64,000 nt of DNA from Paenibacillus sp. FSL H7-0331 (GCF_001956045.1 NZ_MRTH01000001.1:1-64000), one strand, 5' to 3'; positions 44,311-54,081 are shown, counted from the stretch's first letter. A program made the numbers and translations. Notes: generated by a model not told the origin, from the letters alone.

Positions 44311-44727
44311 ATGAAGCTTACCGTATATTTTGATGACCAGCTGAAGTTGTGGGTCGGATTGATTGAAGCCGAGGAACACAACCAATTGAAGGCATGCCGC
44401 CACTTGTTCGGCAGGGAACCTAAAGAAGCAGAGATTCTCGAATTTATTCAATTCCAGATGCTTCCACTGTTGTCAACGACGACACGATCGATTGATGTGA
44501 AGCCGCGCCGAGAAGGATATACCAATCCCAAAAGGCTTGCTCGCCTCGCGGCCAGAGAGCTATCACAACGTGGAGGCTCGACCTATGCGCAGCAGGTAAT
44601 TCAAATGGAATACGAGCATCGGAAGGTGGAACGACAATCACGTGCCAGAGAGCGGCGTGAAGAACTTCAGGCTCACAAGTATGAGCTCAGAACCCAAAAA
44701 GCCAAACTCAAGCACCGCGGCAAATAA
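44311..44727 (+). CDS. yjdF: YjdF-family protein (DUF2992)
   Basis: 138 residues from MKLTVYFDDQLKLWVGLIEA. N-terminal half (KACRHLFGREPKEAEILEFI) is the DUF2992 signature; the C-terminal half is a highly basic helix (RLARLAARELSQRGG, then EYEHRKVERQSRARERREEL) likely to touch nucleic acid. Function is unknown; the family is induced through an upstream RNA that binds azaaromatic compounds. GAGGGGGAAG 4 bases upstream of the ATG is paired with the riboswitch in one fold. In B. subtilis yjdF is similarly preceded by the RNA. Confidence 0.92.
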   Translation: MKLTVYFDDQLKLWVGLIEAEEHNQLKACRHLFGREPKEAEILEFIQFQMLPLLSTTTRSIDVKPRREGYTNPKRLARLAARELSQRGGSTYAQQVIQMEYEHRKVERQSRARERREELQAHKYELRTQKAKLKHRGK

Positions 44728-44736
44728 GAAATGAGG

Positions 44737-44769
44737 CAACCACTTCCTGTCGGGAGGTGGTTGTTTTTC
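44737..44769 (+). terminator. Terminator after yjdF
   Basis: CAACCACTTCC / GGGAGGTGGTTG stem with TTTTT, 10 bases after the stop. Confidence 0.8.
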
Positions 44770-44878
44770 TACTTGCATTCTGCATTCGAATCTTCTATTA
44801 TAGATATTAAGGATCTTTAATAGATTTTATTTATCATCAAAAATCAGTTACAAATTCAGTTTCGGGAGGATGGTTATA

Positions 44879-45793
44879 ATGGAAGCTTTGCATGATGTTG
44901 GTATTATTGGCGGCGGACCGGCAGGTCTGAATGCAGCCCTCATGCTGGGAAGAGCAAGAAAAACAGTTGTGGTCGTAGATGAGGATCGTCCCAGAAATCG
45001 GGTAACACACGAATCCCATGGATTTCTGACCAGAGACGGTATCACACCAAGCGAGTTTCGGAGAATTGCCAGGGAACAAGTAACCGCTTATCCCTCCGTC
45101 CGTTTTGTTGCAGATCGTGCTGTAACGATCACAGGAACCGATGGAGATTTTCAAATTACTACCGCACAAGGGCTCGCCTTTCGAGTCAAAAAGCTGCTCT
45201 TTGCAACCGGAATGAAGGATGCCCCCCTCGGTATTGAGGGATTAATCGATGTATATGGAAGCAGTGCCTTTGTATGCCCCTATTGTGACGGTTGGGAATT
45301 AAGAGATCAGCCCCTGGTATTGATTGCGAACGGCGCCAAAGCCCACCACATGGCCAAAATATTGCCGGGATGGTCCCGCCAATATGCCATCTGCACGAAC
45401 GGACCTGATGAATGGACAGATGAGCAGCGTGACGAGCTGAGGCAGCACAATGTGCCATTTTTCGATAGTCCGATCCTGCGCATTGATTCTCAGGATGGTA
45501 AAGTGCAGCAGGTTGTCCTGGAGGACGGCAGCGAAATAGCGTGCACAGGGATCTTCTTTGCACCGACGCTTGTACCAGGATCAGACTTACCAGAAGCAAT
45601 AGGCTGCCAAATAACAGAAACAGGGGCTGTCCTCGTCGATAGCTTCGGTAAAACCAATGTACCTGGTGTCTACAGTGCCGGAGATTCTGCTTCAGCAGCA
45701 TATCAGCTGATTGCCGCTGCTGCTGCAGGAGCGCTGACTGCGGTTACGATCAATAGTGAGCTGCTCGAAGCGGCCTGGAATAACGAAATTTAA
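44879..45793 (+). CDS. Thioredoxin reductase-like FAD/NAD(P) oxidoreductase
   Basis: 304 residues from MEALHDVGIIGGGPAGLNAA; GGGAGG 9 bases upstream. An ATG three codons earlier touches the ribosome site. FAD motif GGGPAGLNAA, redox-active C133-P-Y-C136 (VCPYCDGWE) as in thioredoxin reductases, and the C-terminal FAD motif VPGVYSAGDSASAAYQLIAA AAAGA. The usual NADPH motif GGGDSA is missing: the segment reads LIANGAKAHHMAKIL. So the electron donor may differ, as in bacillithiol-disulfide or ferredoxin-type relatives. Monocistronic. Confidence 0.88.
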   Translation: MEALHDVGIIGGGPAGLNAALMLGRARKTVVVVDEDRPRNRVTHESHGFLTRDGITPSEFRRIAREQVTAYPSVRFVADRAVTITGTDGDFQITTAQGLAFRVKKLLFATGMKDAPLGIEGLIDVYGSSAFVCPYCDGWELRDQPLVLIANGAKAHHMAKILPGWSRQYAICTNGPDEWTDEQRDELRQHNVPFFDSPILRIDSQDGKVQQVVLEDGSEIACTGIFFAPTLVPGSDLPEAIGCQITETGAVLVDSFGKTNVPGVYSAGDSASAAYQLIAAAAAGALTAVTINSELLEAAWNNEI

Positions 45794-45992
45794 GCCTCAT
45801 CATCTATGTACAAAATACGGGATAGGGGAGTTGGGTCAATTTCATACAATTCTCCAGACAACTCCACTCGACGCTTAAGGGTTTTCGATGGCGCCGATTT
45901 TGTGTAATAATAGGAACTGGCATTATTTTCTTGCCTAAGTTGATATTAAACAAAATCGGTTTTCCTGTTGAAAACATTGCAGAGGTGAAGTT

Positions 45993-46850
45993 ATGATCAA
46001 AATCGGCCTAACCGGATTTGGCGATCACGAAGAATTGTATGGCAAGCTTACTCAGGCAAAACGGTTGCCTACCTATAGCGAGCATTTCCCCATCGTGGAG
46101 TTGGATAGCCCATTTTATGCTGTGCAGCCGGTGAAAAACTATCTGAAATGGGTAAATGACACACCGAAGGATTTTGGATTCATCGTAAAAGCTTATCAGG
46201 GAATGACGGGACATCTTCGGGGAAAGAAAAACTTTTTTGACACCACGGACGCTATGTACGAAGCATTCCACATCTCTATCCAACCGGTTATCGATGCCGG
46301 AAAGCTTGCAATGGCTTTATTCCAATATCCGCCCTGGTTCGAATGCAGTCGTGAAAATGTAGCCGTGCTTCGCGATACACGGAAACGGATGGGGGCCGTA
46401 CCTTGTGCACTCGAATTTCGACACCAGAGCTGGTATGCCCCTGAATTTCGCGAGCGAACCCTTGATTTCATGAGCAAAGAGAACTGGATTCATACGATTG
46501 TCGATGAACCGCAAGCCGGAGAAGGCTCCATTCCGATCGTATCCGTAGCGACCTCACCCGAGATCACCTATGTGCGTATGCATGGACGCAATGTGCAAGG
46601 CTGGCATCAAAGCAACCATCCAGATTGGCGTAAGCTGCGTTATTTGTACAGATATAACACGCAAGAGCTGACGGAGTGGCGGGACAGGCTGCTTGAGCTG
46701 GAGAAGTCCTGCAAACACATTTACGTTGTTTTCAATAACAACTCCGGCGGCGACGCAACGGATAATGCGAAGGAGCTTATGCAAATGCTCGGTCTCGAAA
46801 CCCAAGCACTGCCACCCAAGCAGGCGGATTTGTTTGAGGATATTTTGTAG
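45993..46850 (+). CDS. DUF72 family protein (YunF-like)
   Basis: 285 residues. Begins MIKIGLTGFGDHEELYGKL and contains the family landmarks VELDSPFYAVQP, DFGFIVKAYQGMTGH, LFQYPPWF, ALEFRHQSWY, YVRMHGRN and YVVFNNNSGGDATDNAKEL. TIM-barrel fold; the biochemical role is not known. AGAGGTG upstream. Ends in a 13-bp bidirectional terminator. Confidence 0.9.
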   Translation: MIKIGLTGFGDHEELYGKLTQAKRLPTYSEHFPIVELDSPFYAVQPVKNYLKWVNDTPKDFGFIVKAYQGMTGHLRGKKNFFDTTDAMYEAFHISIQPVIDAGKLAMALFQYPPWFECSRENVAVLRDTRKRMGAVPCALEFRHQSWYAPEFRERTLDFMSKENWIHTIVDEPQAGEGSIPIVSVATSPEITYVRMHGRNVQGWHQSNHPDWRKLRYLYRYNTQELTEWRDRLLELEKSCKHIYVVFNNNSGGDATDNAKELMQMLGLETQALPPKQADLFEDIL

Positions 46851-46893
46851 GAATCGTTTCGCAAAAGGTTGGACAATACTCACAACGCAAAAA

Positions 46894-46924
46894 GCGCCGT
46901 AGGTTAGTCGTTAACCTACGGCGC
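46894..46924. terminator. Bidirectional terminator
   Basis: Perfect 13-bp stem GCGCCGTAGGTTA / TAACCTACGGCGC with 5-base loop between convergent genes; A tract on the left, TATTTT on the right. Confidence 0.9.
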
Positions 46925-46946
46925 CCTATTTTCTTCAAAATCAACT

Positions 46947-47480
46947 CTATTGCGCTGTCTCCGCTTGATCCTTTGCAATCTGTATCAGACAATCCTCAAA
47001 CGTACCGATCACAATCTTCACAGGAACACCGAGCATCAAATTAATCGGCATACCCAGATTTTCGATATGCATGCCCTTTTTGTCCACATATCTCCCATTA
47101 TCTCCGAGACGGACATCTCCCCAGTGTTTAGCTACCTTTTCCCATATAAGAGAATCGTCGCTCATATACCCGTACAGCTTTTTGCCTAAGGCACATGCAT
47201 AACCTACCTCAAATACGGTCCCAGAATCTGGCTCTGCCCCGCGAAAACTGTTTAAATTAGCGGCTATGATATCCGAATTTTCGATCAGCTTAATATTGGC
47301 ATGAAAAATATCGGAGGCAATTTCCATTTTGCTGCGGCCTGGCTGCTTGTTAATCACGTTGTCCATAGGAAACAAACCGACAAAGCCATGCTCCGCACAT
47401 TCGGCTTTCAGGTTGGCACCGATCTCAAGTGCATTTGGATAAAAGACTTCAAATCCCGCTAAATAGATACGATTGCCCAT
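46947..47480 (-). CDS. Nucleoside 2-deoxyribosyltransferase
   Basis: 177 residues from MGNRIYLAGFEVFYPNALEI; TGAGGTG upstream. YLAGFEVFYP, NSDIIAANLNSFRGAEPDSG and TVFEVGYACALGKKLYGY carry the family's active-site Asp and nucleophilic Glu. Moves 2-deoxyribose between nucleobases, allowing deoxynucleoside salvage. Last gene of the purine salvage operon, just after adenine deaminase. Confidence 0.9.
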   Translation of the reverse strand: MGNRIYLAGFEVFYPNALEIGANLKAECAEHGFVGLFPMDNVINKQPGRSKMEIASDIFHANIKLIENSDIIAANLNSFRGAEPDSGTVFEVGYACALGKKLYGYMSDDSLIWEKVAKHWGDVRLGDNGRYVDKKGMHIENLGMPINLMLGVPVKIVIGTFEDCLIQIAKDQAETAQ

Positions 47481-47513
47481 GGCAAACACCTCACAACTTG
47501 TTCATATTTGGCG

Positions 47514-49226
47514 CTAGCCCTGAATGAGCAGAGAAACAACCTTGCCTTCATTCACATCGATAAGACCCAAATCAGTTATTTTCAAAGCCGGACTTACCGG
47601 TAAGGAGTGTGTACTGATCGACATAATCGGATTATAGTGTCGGTAACCGAGCGATTCCATAGCCTGGGTAAGCTGATGAACCTCAGCAGCGGTTTGCTCC
47701 AGCGGTTCCTCTGTCAAAATCCCACCTACAGGAAGGTGAAGATTCGCCAGCACGGTACCATTGTCTACCACACAGAAACCACCCTGATTGCGGATAACCT
47801 CATTCGCTGCGAGCATCATATCCCGCGGATTATGTCCAACGACCAGCAGGTTGTGATTATCGTGCGAATACGTTGTTGCTATCGCTCCGCGTTTGATCGT
47901 ATCTCCGCCGATTAACCCGTATCCACGGTTTCCATTTTTCCCGTAACGCTCAAATGTAGCAATCAGCCCGTATGGACTTTCCTCCCAGCACAGCTGGTTA
48001 TCTCGAATCTCCACCTCGCCATGGTACTCCTTTGTGAAGGTCGATCCATCCTGAACTATCATCACCCGGCATGAGTAACGGCTATCTGCTGCTTGTACGG
48101 TGACAGCGAAGTCTTGTTCCGTTAATATTGGCAGCTTGACACTCGCATAATAATGCTCAGGGAATGAGTGCTTACTCGGTTTGGGCAGGTAAGCTTCGTG
48201 AATGTCATATACCTTTTGTCCTTTTTTGTATACCTGATCCATAATCATGCTCTGCAGGTCTGACACGAGCAGGAAATCGGCAATTTTGCCGGGCGCGATG
48301 GCACCACGATCATGCATTCTCATTCTACGGGCAGGTGTAAAGGTACTGGCATAGATCGCTTTTTCGGCGTCCATTCCCATTCCTATAGCTTTGCGAACCA
48401 AGTGATTCAGATGACCACGACGTTGAAACGAATCCGCCATCACATCATCGGTCACAAAACAAAAATGCTCCGATACATCGTGCTCGATCAAATAATTCAT
48501 TACTTCATCGGTCATCGACTTCTCCTGAATTTCAATAAACATTCCGGCATTAATCCGAGCTTCCATGCCTTCAATCGATTGATGCGTATGATCTGAATCC
48601 ACGCCGGCATAGATGACTCGGTGCAAATCCAAATCCAACAGCTTGGGAACATGTCCCTCTATAATCAAATCCGGATAATGACTTCGAATATGCTCCAGAA
48701 TGTGATTGGTTTTACTGTCCGAATTGGAAATAATATCCACATAATTCATGATTTCGCCCAAACAAGCGATTTTTTCCGTTTGCAGCAGCTCATCCAGATC
48801 GGCAATTTCGATGGACCCACCAGCCGTTTCCAGCGAAGTAGCCGGGACTGAGCTTGGAACTGCATAGAACATATCGGCAACACATTCCTCGCTTGCTCTC
48901 AGCATCTCTTTAACCCCGGCAAGACCAAATACATTCGCGATCTCATGCGGCTCCGGTACGATCGTCGTCACACCGTTACGTATCAATCCATAGGAAAAGG
49001 TTGCTGGTGTTACCATCGTGCTTTCGATGTGCAGATGAATATCGATGAGTCCGGGAAGCAAGTAACGATCCTCACCCTTGACAATCTCGGCGGCTTCGAA
49101 CGTTTCCTGTCCGCGATCGCCCATATAAAGAATACGGCCATCCAGCACCGCTACATTACCCTTGATAAACTTTTTGGTATAGCTGTTAAACATTCGAACC
49201 TGCTCGATAAGTAAATCTACATGCAT
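47514..49226 (-). CDS. ade: Adenine deaminase
   Basis: 570 residues, amidohydrolase fold. Metal ligands: LLPGLIDIHLHIEST (H-x-H), GHVPKLLD, and later the bacterial adenine deaminase phrases FVTDDVMADSF, GGFCVVDNGTVLANLHLPVG GIL and THSLPVSPALKITDLGLID. It hydrolyses adenine to hypoxanthine and ammonia. It is co-oriented with the importer genes; 34 bases before the deoxyribosyltransferase. Start at 49226 follows GCAGGAGGTGCAC. Confidence 0.94.
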   Translation of the reverse strand: MHVDLLIEQVRMFNSYTKKFIKGNVAVLDGRILYMGDRGQETFEAAEIVKGEDRYLLPGLIDIHLHIESTMVTPATFSYGLIRNGVTTIVPEPHEIANVFGLAGVKEMLRASEECVADMFYAVPSSVPATSLETAGGSIEIADLDELLQTEKIACLGEIMNYVDIISNSDSKTNHILEHIRSHYPDLIIEGHVPKLLDLDLHRVIYAGVDSDHTHQSIEGMEARINAGMFIEIQEKSMTDEVMNYLIEHDVSEHFCFVTDDVMADSFQRRGHLNHLVRKAIGMGMDAEKAIYASTFTPARRMRMHDRGAIAPGKIADFLLVSDLQSMIMDQVYKKGQKVYDIHEAYLPKPSKHSFPEHYYASVKLPILTEQDFAVTVQAADSRYSCRVMIVQDGSTFTKEYHGEVEIRDNQLCWEESPYGLIATFERYGKNGNRGYGLIGGDTIKRGAIATTYSHDNHNLLVVGHNPRDMMLAANEVIRNQGGFCVVDNGTVLANLHLPVGGILTEEPLEQTAAEVHQLTQAMESLGYRHYNPIMSISTHSLPVSPALKITDLGLIDVNEGKVVSLLIQG

Positions 49227-49245
49227 ATGTGCACCTCCTGCTGCG

Positions 49246-50331
49246 TTAATCGACGATAACTAATTTTTCCGAGGGAAACGAAAGCTGAACCCGGGATCCA
49301 TTCCCATAAGGCTCCTCCATTTCCTTATTGACCATAAAATCACCCAGCTCCGTCTTCACGACATACTGATAGCTGCGTCCAAGAAAGGTGCTAACGGTGA
49401 CGAGGCCTGATACGGTATTGGTAATTTCCGGATTTTCACTATCTGCAGCACTTTTTAATGAATCGGCTGTGATGAGAATGTCCTCAGGACGAATGGCGAT
49501 TTTGCGGCCCGTAGTGTTTTGGGTTCCCTGATGTCTCAGCACGCGGAACTCATAGTCGCTTTCCTTCAATACGATTTCCTCGTCGTGATCAATCCGCTGA
49601 CTAAAATTAATAAAATTGCTGAAACCTATGAATCGTGCAACAAATTCGGACTTCGGATATTTAAAAATCGTTGCCGGACGATCCAACTGCTCAATAATCC
49701 CATTGTTCATAATAGCTACCTGATCGGAGATCGAGAAGCATTCCTCTTGATCATGTGATACATAAACGGTGGTAATGCCCAATTCCTGTTGAATCCGACG
49801 TATTTCTACACGCATATGGGTACGCAGGTTGGCATCCAGATTACTGAGAGGCTCATCGAACAGCAGCAAATCAGGCTCAATAACAAGTGCCCGAGCGATC
49901 GCAACCCGCTGTTTTTGACCACCGGACAATTCTTTTGGAAACCGCTTCTCAAAGCCTGTCAAGCTGACGACTTCCAGAATACGGCCTACCCGCTTCCCAA
50001 TTTCGGACTCCGACACTTTTCTGAGGCGTAAACCGAACGCTACATTCTCGAATACAGACAGATGCGGAAACAAGGCGTAGCTTTGAAACACGAAACCGAA
50101 ATTTCGTTTGCTAACCGGAACCCGTGTATAATCTTTCCCGTCAAAAGTAAACTTGCCATGCTTAGCCTCCAAGAAACCGGCGATCAAACGCAAGGTCGTT
50201 GTTTTACCGCAGCCGCTGGGTCCGAGCAGTGAAATGAACTGCCCTTTGTCAATATTTAAATTAAAATCACGTAAAATGTAATGCTGATGATTGTACGCAA
50301 CCGACACATTTTCCAAAGCGAGCAATGTCAT
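49246..50331 (-). CDS. ABC importer ATPase, PotA-like
   Basis: 361 residues. Walker A GPSGCGKTTTLRLIAG (about 37), signature LSGGQKQRVAIARALV (about 138), Walker B LLLFDEPLSNLDANLR (about 160), switch YVSHDQEECFSISD, and a C-terminal TOBE regulatory domain (about 290-360). PotA/FbpC-type ATPase of polyamine or iron importers. Here its neighbours are purine enzymes, so the cargo is probably a purine (nucleoside or base). Confidence 0.92.
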   Translation of the reverse strand: MTLLALENVSVAYNHQHYILRDFNLNIDKGQFISLLGPSGCGKTTTLRLIAGFLEAKHGKFTFDGKDYTRVPVSKRNFGFVFQSYALFPHLSVFENVAFGLRLRKVSESEIGKRVGRILEVVSLTGFEKRFPKELSGGQKQRVAIARALVIEPDLLLFDEPLSNLDANLRTHMRVEIRRIQQELGITTVYVSHDQEECFSISDQVAIMNNGIIEQLDRPATIFKYPKSEFVARFIGFSNFINFSQRIDHDEEIVLKESDYEFRVLRHQGTQNTTGRKIAIRPEDILITADSLKSAADSENPEITNTVSGLVTVSTFLGRSYQYVVKTELGDFMVNKEMEEPYGNGSRVQLSFPSEKLVIVD

Positions 50332-50347
50332 GAGTGAAAAACCCCCG

Positions 50348-51136
50348 TTATCGTTTTGTAAAGTAGCTTAATCCCAGAAGTCTTTCAATGAGGAATAATA
50401 AAACCATAGTCAAGAGCATAAGCAGCACGGAAATCGCCGCGAGCGTCGGATCAAAATGATTTTCCAAATATGATAACATCTGAATGGGGAACGTACTGAC
50501 TCCCGGTCCTGTCATAAAGACGGATATTTCCACATTATTAAAGGAATCCAGAAAAGCAATGATGATCGCAGCCAAAATACCTGACTTGATATTAGGCAGC
50601 ACCACTATAAAAAAGGTTTTCAAACGGCTGGAGCCCAGACTTAATGCCGCTTCTTCAATCGAAAAGTCAAAATTGGACAAGCTCGACGCGATAACACGTA
50701 TCGTAAATGGGAGCATAATGACCGTGTGCCCGATGAACAGCGCAGTCATCATAGGCAGCTGGTAAGCGACAATCAAATATTTAAGCATCGTAAAACCCAT
50801 TACAATTCCCGGTATTAATATAGGAGAAATGAATAAGGAGTTCCATGCTTCCTTCCCCTTAAAATCGAACCGGCTTAACGCATAAGCAGCAGGAATCCCG
50901 ATCAGCAGCGCGAACAGGTTACCGACCAAGGAAACCATAATCGATATTTTGAACGTTTCCATAAACATCGATTGTTTAAAAATATTTTCGTACCATTTCA
51001 AGGAAAACCCCTGCGGCGGAAATTTCATGATCGTGCCCGGCTCGAATGAGGTAGCGGCGATAATAAGCAAGGGGCTCAGCAGCAGTATATAAATAAGCAA
51101 TGTAAATAGGGCTAGCCCTCGATTCTTCTCCTGCAT
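50348..51136 (-). CDS. ABC importer permease, PotC-like
   Basis: 262 residues, six helices. The cytoplasmic EAA-loop motif EEAALSLGSSRLKTFFIVVL P lies around 168-188. Begins MQEKNRGLALFTLLIYILLL. Pairs with the PotB-like permease; 4-base gap to that gene. Confidence 0.92.
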   Translation of the reverse strand: MQEKNRGLALFTLLIYILLLSPLLIIAATSFEPGTIMKFPPQGFSLKWYENIFKQSMFMETFKISIMVSLVGNLFALLIGIPAAYALSRFDFKGKEAWNSLFISPILIPGIVMGFTMLKYLIVAYQLPMMTALFIGHTVIMLPFTIRVIASSLSNFDFSIEEAALSLGSSRLKTFFIVVLPNIKSGILAAIIIAFLDSFNNVEISVFMTGPGVSTFPIQMLSYLENHFDPTLAAISVLLMLLTMVLLFLIERLLGLSYFTKR

Positions 51137-51140
51137 GCCC

Positions 51141-51962
51141 CTACCCCTTCACACTTAATTTAGTCGAAATTTTTGTCATCAAGCCAATAACAATTAAGGT
51201 AATGACCATCATGATCGTCGCAACGACTGATGCCGAATACCAGTCATTCAAAGTAATCGCATTTTGATATAAAAAGGTGGAGATGACCCGCTTTTTGCCC
51301 CCCAGCACCGATGGCGTCGTATACGCAGTCATACTTCCCACAAACACCAAGATACTGCCAAGAATCAAGCCAGGTATGCTGAGTGGAAAAATGACTTTGC
51401 GGAATACAGTAAATCGGGAGGCGCCCAAGCTTTCCGCTGCCTTGACCAGATCGGGATCGATATTCTCCATCACACCGACCAAGGAAATAATGATCAACGG
51501 CAAGAAGAGATGAATCAGTCCGATCATCACCGCCGTCGGCGTATACAATATTTCCAGCGGCTGCTGGATCAGTCCAAGTGACATCAGGGAAGAATTAAGC
51601 AGTCCGTTTTTGCCCAGTATAATAATCCAGCTGAATGACCTGACCACCGAGCTCGTAAGCAGCGGAAAGATCGCCAGAGCAAGCATAATCCCCTTGGTCC
51701 TTGGGCTTTGTCTGGAAACATAATAAGCAACCGGAAACCCGATGAGAATACACAAAATCGTCGTAACCGTACTCACCTGCATCGTGGTGAGCAGGATATT
51801 CAGAAAATATTGATCCTGTAGAAAATGCATATAGCCGTTGAACGTAAAATTCCCTTTTTGAAAAAAAGTTGTTCCTATCGTCATGATGATGGGAACGAGC
51901 ATGAACAGGGTCAGGAATAACAGTCCCGGCAGCATTAATAAATAGACGTATTTCTTTTTCAC
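51141..51962 (-). CDS. ABC importer permease, PotB-like
   Basis: 273 residues from GTG at 51962 (MKKKYVYLLMLPGLLFLTLF; AAGGGGG upstream). Six helices, with EAA loop VKAAESLGASRFTVFRKVIF P near 190. Heterodimer partner of the PotC-like permease. Confidence 0.92.
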   Translation of the reverse strand: MKKKYVYLLMLPGLLFLTLFMLVPIIMTIGTTFFQKGNFTFNGYMHFLQDQYFLNILLTTMQVSTVTTILCILIGFPVAYYVSRQSPRTKGIMLALAIFPLLTSSVVRSFSWIIILGKNGLLNSSLMSLGLIQQPLEILYTPTAVMIGLIHLFLPLIIISLVGVMENIDPDLVKAAESLGASRFTVFRKVIFPLSIPGLILGSILVFVGSMTAYTTPSVLGGKKRVISTFLYQNAITLNDWYSASVVATIMMVITLIVIGLMTKISTKLSVKG

Positions 51963-51988
51963 GGAAGCTACCCCCTTTTCCCGGTTCC

Positions 51989-52921
51989 CTAAGTACGCAG
52001 CGTTTGCACAAACAGCCGCAAAAATGCATCGGCGTCCACATCCGTACATACCCGGACATTAGGCTCCCGCTTCAATCGGTTTTGAAAATCACATATCGTT
52101 TGACCGTCGCACAGCTCACTGCGAGTCTCAATATCGACATAATAAGAATGAGTTGTAACCAGCTCAGGACGCAAGGCCACACCTACAGCCAACGGATCAT
52201 GAAGCGCGCAGGCTTGAACCTGGTTTCTTTCAAAATATCGCTTCATATAATCGGAGGTGCTTTCCTTCACATAACGACCGATCGGTGTATCACCCAGCTC
52301 TGTAATATGTGCATCACTGAGCAATGCCTGCCGTGTTACATCCAGCCCAACAAGCGTCAATGAAGGGAATCCCGCATGAAGGACGATTTTGACGGCCTCC
52401 GGATCGACATACATGTTGTATTCAGCGACTGGCGTCACATTACCAAACCCTTTAACCACACCGCCCATGAAAATAACTTCCTTGATTTCGTGAATCAATT
52501 GCGGACGTTTCATCAGGGCCAAAGCCAGATTGGTCATAGGTGCTGTCATGATCAGCGTAATCTCTCCCGGGTAACGCATTACCTGTTCAATAATGTAATC
52601 GGGCGCAAACCCTTCCGTAACCGAAGTATGTACCGGCATGTCGCGGAGTGCGCCGCCAATTCCATCTTCACCATGTACCCGATGCTCGAAAACAGGCGGC
52701 CTCAATAAAGGCTTAGCTGCTCCTCTGACAACAGGAATCTGCTGCTCAACTCCGAGCAGTTGCAAAATTTTGCATGTATTATTTGTCGCTGTGTCCACCG
52801 ATACATTGCCATTGACAGTCGTAATCCCCACAATATCCATTTCACCGCTTTGGACCGCAAGGATGATGCCTAAGGCATCATCCACACCGGTATCCACATC
52901 GAGGATAACCTTTTTGTTCAT
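51989..52921 (-). CDS. Inosine-uridine type nucleoside hydrolase
   Basis: 310 residues from MNKKVILDVDTGVDDALGII. VILDVDTGVDDALGI is the Ca-binding motif (Asp cluster), followed by GGVVKGFGNVTPVAEYNMYV DPEA and the late His in CALHDPLAVG. It splits purine or pyrimidine ribonucleosides into base and ribose. Its gene sits between the solute-binding protein and the first permease, so import and cleavage are tied together. GGGAGCGAAGAG upstream is modest. Confidence 0.92.
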   Translation of the reverse strand: MNKKVILDVDTGVDDALGIILAVQSGEMDIVGITTVNGNVSVDTATNNTCKILQLLGVEQQIPVVRGAAKPLLRPPVFEHRVHGEDGIGGALRDMPVHTSVTEGFAPDYIIEQVMRYPGEITLIMTAPMTNLALALMKRPQLIHEIKEVIFMGGVVKGFGNVTPVAEYNMYVDPEAVKIVLHAGFPSLTLVGLDVTRQALLSDAHITELGDTPIGRYVKESTSDYMKRYFERNQVQACALHDPLAVGVALRPELVTTHSYYVDIETRSELCDGQTICDFQNRLKREPNVRVCTDVDADAFLRLFVQTLRT

Positions 52922-52949
52922 TGTACTCTTCGCTCCCATGCTTCCAGGT

Positions 52950-54044
52950 TTATTGTGCAAGCTCACGGTTCCAACGGTCGGTCCATTTTTTCAAGTTATC
53001 ATTGACAAACTTAACGTCCAACTTGCGCAGCTTGTTGATAACGTCGGCACCATAGGTCAATCCCTTGGCTTCCTCATCTGTCAGTTTCACTTCTTTATTG
53101 GTCGGTGACGTAATTTTGGCTTTAGCCACCTTTTCTTGTACCTCTTTGCTCAAATACCAGTTGATCAATTCTTCAGCTAGCTGTTTGTTTTTAGAACCTT
53201 TTACGACATTGATTGTGTTCATAACTGCATATCCGCCTTCTTGCGGCGTCACAAATTTGGCATCTGGCACTCCGGCTTGAAGATCCTTAAAGTAGCTGTC
53301 CATAAATGGACCCGCGGCAACTTCGCCTTGCGCAAACATTGTAACAAAATCTGCTGTTTTCCCGTAATATTTAACGACTGATGGATTCAGCTCTTTTAAT
53401 TTGGCAAAAGCTTGATCTTCATTGAAGGTACTGTTTCCTGCAATCAGCGAAGCCGCATCGATCATCATCGGACCACTAGTTGTCGTAATACCAGGCAGTG
53501 TCAGCTTTTTGGCTAATTCCGGACTCCAAAGGTCTTTCCATGATTTAATTTCTGTCTTTACCAGCTTTGGATTGTAAGCTATACCCAGCTGATTGACTGT
53601 GTAGGCCGGTCCATAATCCGCGCCAAGCGGTGCTTTGGCAATATCATAGAGCTGATTCAGGTTAGTCAGCTTTGCAGCGTCGATCTTATCGATAACCCCA
53701 GCATCAATCGCCTGCTGTGTGAAATAATCGGATAGGAACAGAACGTCCACTGCCGAGCTTCCTTGCTGCACCTTATTTAAGCGTTCCGCATTATTCCCGA
53801 TTTCAAACACAACTTTGGCATTAAACTTTTTTTCAAAAGGTACAATCACTTCTTTATTCGTAAAATCATCATTGGCCCATGTTGAGATGACCAATTTGGT
53901 TGGCTCGCCGCTTGGTTTGGATGCTTCCGGTGTTGAGGCTGCAGGAGTCCCGCTGCTGCTCTTCCCATCTGTACCACATCCTGCTAAAGCTAATGCCACA
54001 CATGTAACTGAAATCGCGCTGCTGATCATTTTTTTCTTCATCAT
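52950..54044 (-). CDS. Solute-binding lipoprotein, PotD-like (probable purine-binding)
   Basis: 364 residues, lipobox LALAGCGTD. Spermidine/putrescine-type fold: LVISTWANDDFTNKEVIVPF EKKFNAKVVFE near the N-terminus, VDVLFLSDYFTQQAI, YGPAYTVNQLGIAYNPKLV. First gene of a seven-gene operon with nucleoside hydrolase, importer, adenine deaminase and deoxyribosyltransferase. Polyamine binding is therefore less likely than purine or nucleoside binding; this is inferred from context. GGTGGAG upstream. Confidence 0.9.
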   Translation of the reverse strand: MMKKKMISSAISVTCVALALAGCGTDGKSSSGTPAASTPEASKPSGEPTKLVISTWANDDFTNKEVIVPFEKKFNAKVVFEIGNNAERLNKVQQGSSAVDVLFLSDYFTQQAIDAGVIDKIDAAKLTNLNQLYDIAKAPLGADYGPAYTVNQLGIAYNPKLVKTEIKSWKDLWSPELAKKLTLPGITTTSGPMMIDAASLIAGNSTFNEDQAFAKLKELNPSVVKYYGKTADFVTMFAQGEVAAGPFMDSYFKDLQAGVPDAKFVTPQEGGYAVMNTINVVKGSKNKQLAEELINWYLSKEVQEKVAKAKITSPTNKEVKLTDEEAKGLTYGADVINKLRKLDVKFVNDNLKKWTDRWNRELAQ

Positions 54045-54081
54045 CTAATCTCCACCTATCCCTTTTGTTAGTTTGGCAAGC

